From a virus: a stretch of 64,000 nt of DNA. The notes beneath the pieces were generated by a model, which was given only the letters and a program-made list of their open reading frames with translations, did no database searches and was not told where the DNA came from. Shown here in pieces: positions 15,950 to 24,275 of this stretch (positions are counted from its first letter, which is position 1; the number at the start of each line of letters is the position of its first letter). Both the position numbers and the translations under genes were made by a program. The stretch is from positions 1-64,000 of the IMG/VR virus record IMGVR_UViG_3300027861_000017; one strand, given 5' to 3'.

Positions 15950-17013
15950 TCCCTCTTTAGCATATAAGGTCTTTCGGGCTTATCAGTCTTCACTAAAACG
16001 TCTTTGTTCACAAACTTACCTATCACATCCCAAAACTCTCCTTCATCCATTCCAAAGTAATCCAGATAATAATCGAGATATTCAACAGGGAATTGCCCAT
16101 CAAGCAAATTAACCAATCCGACACCTTCTTCACGACTTAACCTCCCTCTCCTGACTTCTATACTCACATCTGATGTACATCTACCAAATCCAAACTTGAC
16201 AAACATTAAATAAGCATGCAGATCCTGCATTACATCATCTAACTGGCTATAATTAGTGAATGTTCCTATACTGCCACTAACCATCATCTGCATATTACAT
16301 TTGGTCTTAGCTATTATAGCATGATGCTCTGGGTCCCAATCTTGAAACTTAGACCAGTGAGTAGCATATAGTTTGTCTAGATCTTTCTGTTTGGGTAAAG
16401 TCCAGAGATCCCCGTATCTCTTAGGGTCAAATCCGGAGTAGTAATATTTGATAAGATATTCTCTGTCTATCTTCTCATTAGCATCCTGAGCACCACCATA
16501 CTCTTTCTCCCCTTCTTCTCCGTACATTATAAAGGGTATATTATATTCGACAGCCTTATTGAGTATGGTAGTTGATATCCCAGTAACGAATGGTAGCTTA
16601 GGCCTCCCCTGTTCTATGAAACCCATCTTTGCTATTTCTCTATATTTATCAACCGGTATATCTATAGTCTGGTGATCAAATCCGGAGTCTATGAAATTCT
16701 TCAGGTTTTGGTATCCAAGCCAAGTTTGAATCTGAGGTAACACTGTTATGCACAGGGGGTTCATGTCTAGTTCGTGTTTCATCATCCACGCAACGTAGGA
16801 ACCATCTTTACCACCTGAGCATGGCACTATTGCATCGTACTCTCCCTTACCCCTAAATCTATCACACAGTGCTTCTAGTTTATCCCATCGCTCATTCCAG
16901 TCTATTGTGGTCTGTTTTTCGTCGTGCCATGTACACGCACTACAAACACCATCATCATTAAATGTTAAGCGTGGTCTAGTGTCTGGTGTGACACATCTTG
17001 TACAATACTTCAT
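15940..17013 (-). CDS. N-acetyl sugar amidotransferase (PseA/WbpG-like) (357 aa)
   Basis: The enzyme class converts an N-acetyl group of a nucleotide sugar or nonulosonic acid to an acetamidino group using ATP and ammonia. Visible marks are the N-terminal zinc-type pair (CTRCVTPDTRPRLTF, GVCSAC), WNERWDKLEAL, the PP-loop ATP pyrophosphatase motif AIVPCSGGKDGSYVAW, VTGISTTILNKAVEYN and YGEEGEKEYGG. The length is normal for the family. It is placed upstream of a free glutaminase-like gene and downstream of the NeuB-like synthase, so an amidated nonulosonic acid is the likely product. The sugar specificity is not visible. Confidence 0.88.
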   Translation of the reverse strand: MKYCTRCVTPDTRPRLTFNDDGVCSACTWHDEKQTTIDWNERWDKLEALCDRFRGKGEYDAIVPCSGGKDGSYVAWMMKHELDMNPLCITVLPQIQTWLGYQNLKNFIDSGFDHQTIDIPVDKYREIAKMGFIEQGRPKLPFVTGISTTILNKAVEYNIPFIMYGEEGEKEYGGAQDANEKIDREYLIKYYYSGFDPKRYGDLWTLPKQKDLDKLYATHWSKFQDWDPEHHAIIAKTKCNMQMMVSGSIGTFTNYSQLDDVMQDLHAYLMFVKFGFGRCTSDVSIEVRRGRLSREEGVGLVNLLDGQFPVEYLDYYLDYFGMDEGEFWDVIGKFVNKDVLVKTDKPERPYMLKRECV

Positions 17014-17027
17014 CTCCCCCTCCCCCT

Positions 17028-17213
17028 TTAACCGTTCACTACGTTCTGCAATCCATCACACTGGGTACATTTATATACTTGAACTTCTGGATACCTGTGA
17101 ACTGTGAAACCACTATGAATCATTTCCACATCACATACTTGACATACTATTTCCCCATCATTTCTGTCTAGAACGTAATTCTTAGTTTCTATATATAATG
17201 TGTTAGACTTCAT
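17028..17213 (-). CDS. Small zinc-ribbon protein (61 aa)
   Basis: ATG 17213 is chosen because AAGGA lies 4 bases upstream and it overlaps the preceding stop (ATGA). Two Cys pairs (VCQVCDVEM, YKCTQCDGLQ) about 25 residues apart form a zinc ribbon. The N-terminus is a short beta region. It sits between sugar genes but shows no enzymatic motif. Confidence 0.65.
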   Translation of the reverse strand: MKSNTLYIETKNYVLDRNDGEIVCQVCDVEMIHSGFTVHRYPEVQVYKCTQCDGLQNVVNG

Positions 17214-17527
17214 GTTATCCTTGGGCTTCCTAATGTACAATGGCATATACCTGATGCGTGTGGGTTGTTTTTGGGATTATTGGAGCAGGTAGCACAAGCG
17301 TCAGTTTCCCAACAATCACTGTGGCTTAAACCATCTAACCATTCCAATCCCTCATAAAACACATCGTCATATCTTGGCTCAGTTATCGGCTTGACTCTTT
17401 TTCTACGCTTATTAACTGAGTCTTTTATCTTTTTTCTTATATCGGGAATACCTGCACCAATATCAGATCCTTCTTCTAGTTCTAATATATAATCTATAGC
17501 ATCATCTTTGATATTAAGTTTATACAT
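17210..17527 (-). CDS. Hypothetical protein with C-terminal Cys cluster (105 aa)
   Basis: The start overlaps the NeuB-like stop by one base, indicating coupled translation. The first half is charged and basic (DIRKKIKDSVNKRRKRVKP). The second half holds CWETDACATCSNNP and GICHC, a probable metal-binding cluster. No family is recognised. Confidence 0.6.
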   Translation of the reverse strand: MYKLNIKDDAIDYILELEEGSDIGAGIPDIRKKIKDSVNKRRKRVKPITEPRYDDVFYEGLEWLDGLSHSDCWETDACATCSNNPKNNPHASGICHCTLGSPRIT

Positions 17528-18324
17528 TAATTCGACTCCATAACAGACAATATCTTATCCTTTACTTTTAGCTCTGCTTCTGTGGGTTCCTTTGCTGTGT
17601 TCTTTAGAGCCTTTTCCACATTCCTTATCATTGTGACCATTATCTTAAATCGATCTGGTTCTATGCTGGCTTTATGATCTGGTCCATCAGCATATCTATC
17701 CATTGTGATATGCTTCTCTATTATCCTGGCACCCCTAGCTACTGCTGCTATTGGTATTTCTATGCCGGAGGTGTGGTCGGAGAGGCCATCAAAATCACAA
17801 TAGTCATCTAAGAAGTTCGGTAATCTAACATTATCGTATGGCGTGGGATATTCAGTATTACACTCTAATAAAAAAAATGTTCCGGCTTGAAAATATCCAT
17901 AACCCATTACACGGTATTCAAAATCCAAAATATCAGATTGTAGTTGCATGCCAGTAGACGCTATTATTATTTCTGGATTCTTATCAAATATAGCCTTTGA
18001 ATATTCCTCATTATTTAATTTCCCACTAGGTATCTTCCAAGTAGTCATCCCCAACTCAGCCAGAAAATCAATGCTCCAGAAATCAAAAGGAGTGCAAAAC
18101 CAATCTAGCCCCAATCCTTCAGCATAAGACTTTAAGTTTATAAGGTCGTTATCGGATAATCTTAGATGCTCTATATCTGGAAAATGCCCCTCTCCCCATG
18201 CTTGAAACTTAACAGCATCAGCACCGGCACAATATGATTCATAAATAAGCTCTACAGCTTCTTCGTAAAGGCCGTTATGATTAACTCCGCACTCAGATAT
18301 TATATAGACTTTCGAGTTATCCAA
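17527..18324 (-). CDS. Nonulosonic acid synthase, NeuB/LegI-like TIM barrel (265 aa)
   Basis: NeuB-type enzymes condense phosphoenolpyruvate with a six-carbon N-acetyl sugar to make a nine-carbon acid. Seen here are YIISECGVNHNG, AGADAVKFQAW, DWFCTPFDFWSIDFL, KIPSGKLNNEEYSK, IIASTGMQ, ECNTEYPTPYDNVRL, GLSDHTSGIEIPIAAVA and GARIIEKHITMDR. The TTG start follows AAGGAGGGG at 7 bases. The protein stops after the barrel: the C-terminal antifreeze-like (SAF) domain of normal family members (about 340 residues) is missing. In known NeuB that domain reaches into the partner's active site, so activity could be altered. Confidence 0.88.
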   Translation of the reverse strand: MDNSKVYIISECGVNHNGLYEEAVELIYESYCAGADAVKFQAWGEGHFPDIEHLRLSDNDLINLKSYAEGLGLDWFCTPFDFWSIDFLAELGMTTWKIPSGKLNNEEYSKAIFDKNPEIIIASTGMQLQSDILDFEYRVMGYGYFQAGTFFLLECNTEYPTPYDNVRLPNFLDDYCDFDGLSDHTSGIEIPIAAVARGARIIEKHITMDRYADGPDHKASIEPDRFKIMVTMIRNVEKALKNTAKEPTEAELKVKDKILSVMESN

Positions 18325-19142
18325 AAGTTCCCCTCCTTCTTGGTATACATCTTATCAGCCTCTGGAACTAAAAGCTCCTTAATCTTTTCCCCAGGTCTCA
18401 AACCTACATACTTTATTTTACAATCTGGATGTATCTCTTTAGCCACATCCACTATCTTGCGCTCTTCCATTACAGGAACAAATATCTCTCCACCCTTCAT
18501 AATGTTGATGACTTCATAGATTCTCTCTGCCACTTCGTGAGGATGTATGAAATATCTAACCATATCTTTGTGTGTGACTGGGAATGTGTTAGTTCCATCA
18601 GCTTTGAGCTTGTTGAAATACTCAACCACTGATCCCCTAGATCCCCATATATTACCAAACCTTATTGATGCAAACTTTGTTTGGGAGGAGCCGCAATATT
18701 TATGTGCGTTAATAAAAAGCTCATCAGCAACTAGTTTAGAAGCTCCATAGAGGCTAGAAGGATCTACAGCCTTGTCTGTACTTATATGCAGGACTCTCTT
18801 AACATGCCTTTCTATGGCAGCATGCATTATATTCTCGGAACCAGTTATATTGGTGTGAATACCTTCTAGGGGTTCTCCCTCTAGTGTATCTATCTGCTTC
18901 AATGCAGCAGCATGAATAACTATATCAACATTCCTAAACGCCATATGCAGTCTATCACGACTTCGTATGTCACCTAAAAAATATCTTATCTTATCAATAC
19001 CCTTATAATCGTTCTTCATAAGGTATTGATTATATTCATTATTATTAAATACTATTATTCGGTCTACTTCTGGAGCCGATAAAAGTCTGTCTACTACATA
19101 TCTACCAACAGTACCGTTCCCACCCGTTACTAATACTTTCAT
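18300..19142 (-). CDS. Nucleotide-sugar 4,6-dehydratase/epimerase, PseB/LegB/CapD-like (280 aa)
   Basis: An extended short-chain dehydrogenase fold is visible: VLVTGGNGTVGRYVVDRLL for NAD(P), FLGDIRSRDRL, VIHAAALKQIDTLE, TNITGSENIMHAA, ISTDKAVDPSSLYGASK with the catalytic Tyr-x-x-x-Lys, RFGNIWGSRGSVVEYF, MVRYFIHPHEVA, GGEIFVPVME and GLRPGEKIKELL. This set is characteristic of UDP-GlcNAc 4,6-dehydratases that begin pseudaminic or legionaminic acid synthesis. It overlaps the synthase start by 25 bases. Which epimer is formed is not visible from the sequence. Confidence 0.88.
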   Translation of the reverse strand: MKVLVTGGNGTVGRYVVDRLLSAPEVDRIIVFNNNEYNQYLMKNDYKGIDKIRYFLGDIRSRDRLHMAFRNVDIVIHAAALKQIDTLEGEPLEGIHTNITGSENIMHAAIERHVKRVLHISTDKAVDPSSLYGASKLVADELFINAHKYCGSSQTKFASIRFGNIWGSRGSVVEYFNKLKADGTNTFPVTHKDMVRYFIHPHEVAERIYEVINIMKGGEIFVPVMEERKIVDVAKEIHPDCKIKYVGLRPGEKIKELLVPEADKMYTKKEGNFWITRKSI

Positions 19143-19153
19143 GAATCATATCC

Positions 19154-19729
19154 CTATTTTTTTATCAAAATCAAAGAAACTGGATGTAGGCCATTCTTTT
19201 TATTATTATAATTAAATTCTTTTTGCGTATAAGAATCTTTCATATTGTAAATAGCAGGAGTCCATGTTTGTGTTTCACAAAAATAAATACCTTTCTCATG
19301 GAAATATTTTAAATACTTCCAATCATCATATCCATTCTTTCTACCATTTAATTGATACGGCTCTGGTAATTTGTGTGTTTCCCTTAAATAATATACAGCT
19401 TCTGATACAATTAACATATCATCTATAATACCGAGATCTATTATATCTTCATCTCTATTATATTGAGAATATTTATCTACTAATTCTTCTTCATCGCCAC
19501 AATCACAAGATGGTTGATTCCAATTCAAATCAACCCCTCTAATTTGATAATCACCCCATTCATTCAATAAATATAATAGTAAATTTTTTTGCGAATCAGA
19601 CAATGTATTTATGAATTTTTTTATTTTAACGTCTGTGACGAATTGCATTTTCCTGAAACAGTTATCATCGCAAAAACCACCATAATCATAAAAATTTACA
19701 CCACAATAACTACATTTATTACTAACCAT
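19154..19729 (-). CDS. Hypothetical protein with N-terminal zinc motif (191 aa)
   Basis: The N-terminus NKCSYCGVNFYDYGGFCDDNC is a four-Cys zinc knuckle. A helical region (KKFINTLSDSQKNLLLYLLNE) follows, then CDCGDEEELVDKYSQYN and an aromatic C-terminal part. The Cys knuckle plus the S-L/T-L-S-x-x-Q helix recurs in the broken reading frame just upstream, so the two are probably paralogues. The function is unknown. Confidence 0.65.
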   Translation of the reverse strand: MVSNKCSYCGVNFYDYGGFCDDNCFRKMQFVTDVKIKKFINTLSDSQKNLLLYLLNEWGDYQIRGVDLNWNQPSCDCGDEEELVDKYSQYNRDEDIIDLGIIDDMLIVSEAVYYLRETHKLPEPYQLNGRKNGYDDWKYLKYFHEKGIYFCETQTWTPAIYNMKDSYTQKEFNYNNKKNGLHPVSLILIKK

Positions 19730-19783
19730 GATACCCCCCCGTTATAAGCACTTTAATAAAGCCAACTCAACATTTAAATCCAA

Positions 19784-20092
19784 TTAATTATAATCAATCT
19801 TACCACTCCATTTAGCATAATCATTCCAATATTTTTGAAAAAAAATGATCTGTTCCTTACTCAATGATCCAAAGAAATTTTCAATATTGGTAGATATTTG
19901 TTTTTTCAAAAATTAATGGCATTGATCTGAGCATATATTATAATATTGATATTCTTTTTGATTTAATGATGCTTCTACATCATTGTATTCTTGACGATCA
20001 TCAAACATTTCTATATCTGCGCTATAATATTTATACCCCTTACTACATTGAATACGTTTTTTATTCTCAATAAATATTTTATCTTACTTCAT
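19784..20092 (-). pseudogene. Broken gene with two in-frame TAA codons, relative of the neighbouring zinc-motif protein
   Basis: From ATG 20092, behind a good GGGGGAG site, 103 codons stay in frame to TAA 19784 but include TAA at codon 3 and again at codon 60, just after YNICSDQCH. The decoded segments resemble the 191-aa neighbour: a CxxxC knuckle end, then FFGSLSKEQIIFFQKYWND against FINTLSDSQKNLLLYLL. All other genes here use TAA as a stop, so decay by point mutation is more likely than recoding. The stretch 19730-20140 otherwise holds no gene. Confidence 0.5.
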
Positions 20093-20140
20093 AGCTCCCC
20101 CTTATTTTATTCCTGACACAAATATGTGTATCTTTTTGTG

Positions 20141-21199
20141 TCAAAGAATCCCCTTTAATATCTTACATACCTTCATTATATCCTTCTCTTCATTTAATGT
20201 AGAAGAAGGGAGGCATGCCCCGTTATTGTATAGCTCTATTCCAACCTTAAAATTAGGTTCGTTGAACTCATCTTCGCAATACAGATCCATCAATGCCAAT
20301 GGTGAGAACACCTTCCTAAAAGGAATCCCCTGAGACATCAACACTATATGTAAATTTGATTCGTGAGTGGCTGCTGTAAACCAGTAGTTAGGAGTGTATT
20401 CGGGAGAAGTTTCCTGAAAATCAAGCTTCGAGTCAAGTTCGTTCCTGTATATCTCATGTATTTTGCGTTTCTTGTTTATAAATTCATGCATGCGCTCTAA
20501 TTGTGATAAGCCTAGAGCTGCTTGCATACCGTTCATTTTATAGTTGTATCCACAGCTCTCAAAATCACCAAACTCACTACGCCCTACGTTTACTATTTCC
20601 CTAGCCCATTTCATGTCTCTATATTTACTAGTAATCAAACCACCGCTACCGGTAGTCATTATCTTATTACCATTGAAACTATAGCATACATAATCTGCCA
20701 TCTCAGGGAGCATGTTGCCCCACATATCTTTAGACCCCAAGCTTTCGCATGAATCTGAAATCCAAATCAATTCGTGCTCAGTAACAAATTTATGCAAATC
20801 CCAACATGGCATGCCGTAAAGATCAACAGACATTATAGCCTTTGTCTTATCAGTTAGTGCATTTTTTGCACAAGTTGGATCTATACACCACAACAAAGGG
20901 TCTACATCAACAAAAACCGGTGTAGCACCTACATATTTAATAGCGTTTGCAGTGGCTATAAACGTCGTGGCTGGGAGTATTACCTCATCACCTCTTCCTA
21001 TACCGGCTGCTAGTAAAGCTACGTGTAGTGCTGATGTACCTGAGTTGGTGGCTATTGTTTCATCTACACCTAAATACTTGGCGCACTCAACTTCGAAATT
21101 AGAAACCATATCGCTTCTAGAAGATATATCCCCTTTACACATTAACCTTTCTACATTCTTAATATCTATAGGATCTATATTGGAATCATCTAGAAACAT
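20141..21199 (-). CDS. Sugar aminotransferase, DegT/LegC-like (352 aa)
   Basis: This PLP enzyme class transfers an amino group to the 4-keto sugar made by the dehydratase. Motifs in order: SGTSALHVALLAAGIGRGDEVI, cut here as SGTSALHVALL; ATTFIATANAIKYVGATPVF; DVDPLLWCIDP; ISDSCESLGS; CYSFNGNKIMTTGSGG with the PLP-binding Lys; and GYNYKMNGMQAALGL. The SFNGNK form of the Lys motif is typical of LegC rather than PseC (SFHxxK). ATG 21199 follows GGGGGAG; an in-frame GTG lies one codon upstream. The downstream frame is the broken gene. Confidence 0.88.
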   Translation of the reverse strand: MFLDDSNIDPIDIKNVERLMCKGDISSRSDMVSNFEVECAKYLGVDETIATNSGTSALHVALLAAGIGRGDEVILPATTFIATANAIKYVGATPVFVDVDPLLWCIDPTCAKNALTDKTKAIMSVDLYGMPCWDLHKFVTEHELIWISDSCESLGSKDMWGNMLPEMADYVCYSFNGNKIMTTGSGGLITSKYRDMKWAREIVNVGRSEFGDFESCGYNYKMNGMQAALGLSQLERMHEFINKKRKIHEIYRNELDSKLDFQETSPEYTPNYWFTAATHESNLHIVLMSQGIPFRKVFSPLALMDLYCEDEFNEPNFKVGIELYNNGACLPSSTLNEEKDIMKVCKILKGIL

Positions 21200-21209
21200 C
21201 ACTCCCCCC

Positions 21210-22265
21210 TCAAAATAGATCGTGAAACCCCTTCTTCATATTAATGTCAGGTAATTTATTAAGAATTGTAGATAGTATCTTCCAAGCCACATTACCACCA
21301 AGATATGGAGTATTGTATGGATTATTAATCTCATCTTGAAAATCTTCACTATATAACTCTTCCACGGATTCTCTTATACTGTCTGGTGTGGTATCTGCTA
21401 TTATTATACTATCTGCTAATTCTCTGCCTAATTGCCTATCCCCTAGCAATATAGTTGGTACTCCTAAAGCTGGAGCTTCTATAACACTTGAGCTGGAATT
21501 ACCTATTATGAAATCTGATTGTTTTAACATATTGAGATAGGCTTCTCTAGGATAGCTACTGCTGGCCTCTTTGTTTTTGTTTTTATGGGAGCCTTTATCT
21601 AATCCTGAGTTAATAACCTTTACGTATAGTTTGAGTTCGAAAGTCAAAAAACTGTATAAATCCAGATGGTTGTAATCTCCCAATGTTTCTGGGTGCTGTA
21701 TTAAAACACAACTCTTATTGTTCTCGTAGCCAACCCTTCTAGTTAAACCATCGCAACCTAAAGCACCTACATTAAATACTGTATCTGGATGTTCACCTAA
21801 TTGTATAACACGGTCTCTATATGGTTCAGCAGCTACAAAATGCAACTGAGACATCTTTGTTATCGAGTGCCTGAATGCATCATCGTAAGCCCCTGCTGTA
21901 ACTTCGCCACCATGTATATGGATGATAGGAATGTTAAATATGTGAGCAGCACTACATATGGCAAAGACTTCAAAACGATCACCAAGGGCAATAAGACAAT
22001 GAGGCTTAGTCCTACTAAAGACTTCTGCGACACCGATTTGAGCGAGTCCCATACTCTTTGCAATAGCTTCTGGAGTGTCACTTGATAATAGTATTTCAAT
22101 TGTCTCATGTGGACATTCTATTTCCTTTACAGTGTAGCCATGTTCGTAGCATAGATGTGAGCCTGTCACTATTAGGTTTAAGCTCTCTTTTGGAATCAAC
22201 TCCAAAAGTGGTTTCAATAATCCGTAATCAGCTCTGGATGATGTAGCGACTGCTATTCTTACCAT
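21210..22265 (-). CDS. UDP-sugar 2-epimerase (hydrolysing), NeuC/LegG-like (351 aa)
   Basis: NeuC-type enzymes epimerise and hydrolyse the nucleotide sugar to the free N-acetyl hexosamine used by the synthase. Evidence in order: IAVATSSRADYGLLKPLLEL, IVTGSHLC, LIALGDRFEVFAICSAAHIF, IIHIHGGEVTAGAYDDAFRH, KMSQLHFVAAEPYRDRVIQLGE and the C-terminal UDP-site motif DFIIGNSSSSVIEAPALGVP with ILLGDRQLGRE. Length is slightly short of the usual 370-390. It overlaps the SDR gene by 7 bases. Confidence 0.9.
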   Translation of the reverse strand: MVRIAVATSSRADYGLLKPLLELIPKESLNLIVTGSHLCYEHGYTVKEIECPHETIEILLSSDTPEAIAKSMGLAQIGVAEVFSRTKPHCLIALGDRFEVFAICSAAHIFNIPIIHIHGGEVTAGAYDDAFRHSITKMSQLHFVAAEPYRDRVIQLGEHPDTVFNVGALGCDGLTRRVGYENNKSCVLIQHPETLGDYNHLDLYSFLTFELKLYVKVINSGLDKGSHKNKNKEASSSYPREAYLNMLKQSDFIIGNSSSSVIEAPALGVPTILLGDRQLGRELADSIIIADTTPDSIRESVEELYSEDFQDEINNPYNTPYLGGNVAWKILSTILNKLPDINMKKGFHDLF

Positions 22266-22933
22266 GCAGTATAGCCCCCATCTACTGGAAGCTCAATGCC
22301 TGTTACGTAATCATTCTCAGCTAAAAATAAAGCTGCGTGAGCTACTTCTTTTGCCTCGGCCATCCGTAACAATGGTACCCTGCATATATACTGATCATAA
22401 AAATTAATATCACGCTCTTCGTGATTATCATTGACCCCACCAGCTATAATAGTATTTGCTCTTACGCCATGTTGTCCAAAGCGTGTAGCTAAGGCTTTTG
22501 TCATGGCGTTGATGGCACCTTTAACCATGCAATATTCTACGGAGGGTTCGCTTATCTCATCACCTGGTGTGTATAGGTATGGGTATGTTCCCCTTACACC
22601 ATATATAGAGGACATGTTAATTATACTGCCGCCGCCATTTTCTCCCATAGCCATAGCAGCGTATGTAGAAATAATATTATAAGCGACTAAATGATCATTC
22701 CATACAGGAGGATATATAGAATTAATCCATATATCATCTTTGTTCAATTTGTCAAAGAGCTGTTCGAATTCTTCCGTGTTGAAGAACTCCATGTTAAAAT
22801 CTATAACGATATCAGCATCTTCGGATCTATCTAGGTTGGTGACTTGATACTTTTTCTCTTTAAAAGCATCTACTATAGCCCTACCTATAAGACCACTTCC
22901 TCCAGTTACGTATACATGTCTCCCCTTAGACAT
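22259..22933 (-). CDS. Short-chain dehydrogenase/reductase, PtmA-like (224 aa)
   Basis: ATG 22933 is chosen since GGGGG lies 6 bases before it; an in-frame ATG two codons earlier abuts the site. The Rossmann signature VYVTGGSGLIGRAIV, the NMSSIYGVRGTYPYL region, catalytic YCMVKGAINAMTKALATRF (Tyr-x-x-x-Lys), NTIIAGGVND and the C-terminal YVTGIELPVDGGYTAW define a classical SDR. Relatives sit in legionaminic acid clusters (PtmA). Its substrate here is unknown. Confidence 0.85.
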   Translation of the reverse strand: MSKGRHVYVTGGSGLIGRAIVDAFKEKKYQVTNLDRSEDADIVIDFNMEFFNTEEFEQLFDKLNKDDIWINSIYPPVWNDHLVAYNIISTYAAMAMGENGGGSIINMSSIYGVRGTYPYLYTPGDEISEPSVEYCMVKGAINAMTKALATRFGQHGVRANTIIAGGVNDNHEERDINFYDQYICRVPLLRMAEAKEVAHAALFLAENDYVTGIELPVDGGYTAW

Positions 22934-23184
22934 TTTCATCCCCCTTTTGTAATAAAAAATTGGGCTGGCTTTTGTAACCAAGCCGGAGTTACCAGCTTCC
23001 GGCTATGAAAAATATTCTTTAATATTAGGTGGAATATAACTAATTTTAACAGTTATTTTATAATATAACCAAATTAAATTAAAATGAAATTAAGCATCAT
23101 TTAAATTAATGTAGTTATTTCAAACATTTATATTTTACAATTTATTTTTTTAAAAAATAAAATGAACGTTTAAAAGTGATATTT
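22934..23184 (-). promoter_or_regulatory. 251-base intergenic region: structured RNA and AT-rich candidate promoter before the sugar genes
   Basis: Near the SDR start, AGCCGGA (23004-22998) pairs with TCCGGCT (22987-22981). Its loop GCTGGTAAC is complementary to the downstream GTTAC (22978-22974) and CAGC (22967-22964), giving interlocking or alternative helices. AATTTTTTATT then follows, so an attenuator is possible. Bases 23010-23180 are about 80% A+T with several TATA/TAAAAT-like boxes (for example TTGGTT-18-TAAAAT) and a long A/T palindrome near 23145. It is the widest gene-free gap inside the sugar region. No coding frame is seen. Confidence 0.5.
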
Positions 23185-24264
23185 TTATCCTTTGATGACA
23201 ATTAGGGGTTTAAAATGATCTATAATGTCAACTAAAATTCCATCTTGAGCTGCTAATACATAATTGATATCTTTGTAGGCATCTTTAGCTTCTGCTATAA
23301 ATTTTATATCGGTTGGTGCTCTTATGCCATCCATTTCATTGACAAATTTATCATGATCTAATTCTCTTTTAGCTTGACCTCTACTCATCTTCCTCCCTGC
23401 CCCATGTGAAGCTGAACTTAAAAACTCCTCATTGCCTAATCCTCTAGTTATATAAACTCCGTCATGCATATTTGCTGGGATTATACCTATCTGATCTTTA
23501 TCTGCTGGTGTAGCCCCCTTCCTATGTAGAACGCCATCTTTAGTTATTACGGCATGATTATGGTTTTCATTGATGATATTGATATTCTTTTTATTGAATG
23601 GCAACATCATAGCTTTATACATGCTTTCCATAATCCTCATTCTGTTATCTAAAGCAAACTGTAAAGCCCAATTCATATCAGCCATAAACGCACTACCAAT
23701 ATCTGAGTCTATTTTGACTGGACCTCCTGTTAAGCGCATATATAAATCACCAATATTATATCCAGCCTTCCTTGACCCACTATGTATTGTTATCCCGATA
23801 AAGCCATCTTCATTAACTCCCACCTCGCAAAAGTGGTTATTTTGCCCCATAGTGCCTAGTTGTGTAGAAGCTTTATAACGTACTGCATCATGTAGAGCTG
23901 CAAATTTAGATTTATTGGGAAATTTTTTATCATATTTTATTGGTTTATCGAGCGAATTAAATCCAACTGGAATGAAACTATATAACCTTTCTTCTATTTC
24001 CCCCAATGATAATTTCAAATCATCTACATAAGTGTCTGTATTGACATGACATAAACCGCATCCCTGGTCAAATCCAACTGCTCCAGGCCACACATACCCA
24101 TCCAGTAAAGCTACTCCACCTATAGGTAAATCATAACCAGCATGAACATCTGGCATTATAGCTAGTTTCTTCAAGAACGGAAGTTCTAGGGCAGCTTCTA
24201 TCTGCTCCCAAGCTGTAGCCTCTATATCTTCCTTTGGTAATGTCAGTTTTAATCTATCATCCAT
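23185..24264 (-). CDS. rtcB: RNA ligase RtcB (359 aa)
   Basis: RtcB joins RNA 2',3'-cyclic phosphate (or 3'-phosphate) ends to 5'-OH ends using GTP and Mn. Conserved motifs are present throughout: MPDVHAGYDLPIGGVALL, GAVGFDQGCGLCHVNTD with the metal Cys, GTMGQNNHFCEVGV, GITIHSGSRKAGYNIGDLY, INENHNHAV, RKGATPADKDQIGIIPANM, ITRGLGNEEFLSSASHGAGR (the GTP-binding His region) and AKDAYKDINYVLAAQDGIL. It is somewhat shorter than bacterial forms. In a phage it may repair tRNA or mRNA cut by host defences. Two small genes follow it upstream. Confidence 0.95.
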   Translation of the reverse strand: MDDRLKLTLPKEDIEATAWEQIEAALELPFLKKLAIMPDVHAGYDLPIGGVALLDGYVWPGAVGFDQGCGLCHVNTDTYVDDLKLSLGEIEERLYSFIPVGFNSLDKPIKYDKKFPNKSKFAALHDAVRYKASTQLGTMGQNNHFCEVGVNEDGFIGITIHSGSRKAGYNIGDLYMRLTGGPVKIDSDIGSAFMADMNWALQFALDNRMRIMESMYKAMMLPFNKKNINIINENHNHAVITKDGVLHRKGATPADKDQIGIIPANMHDGVYITRGLGNEEFLSSASHGAGRKMSRGQAKRELDHDKFVNEMDGIRAPTDIKFIAEAKDAYKDINYVLAAQDGILVDIIDHFKPLIVIKG

Positions 24265-24275
24265 TTTGATTCCCT

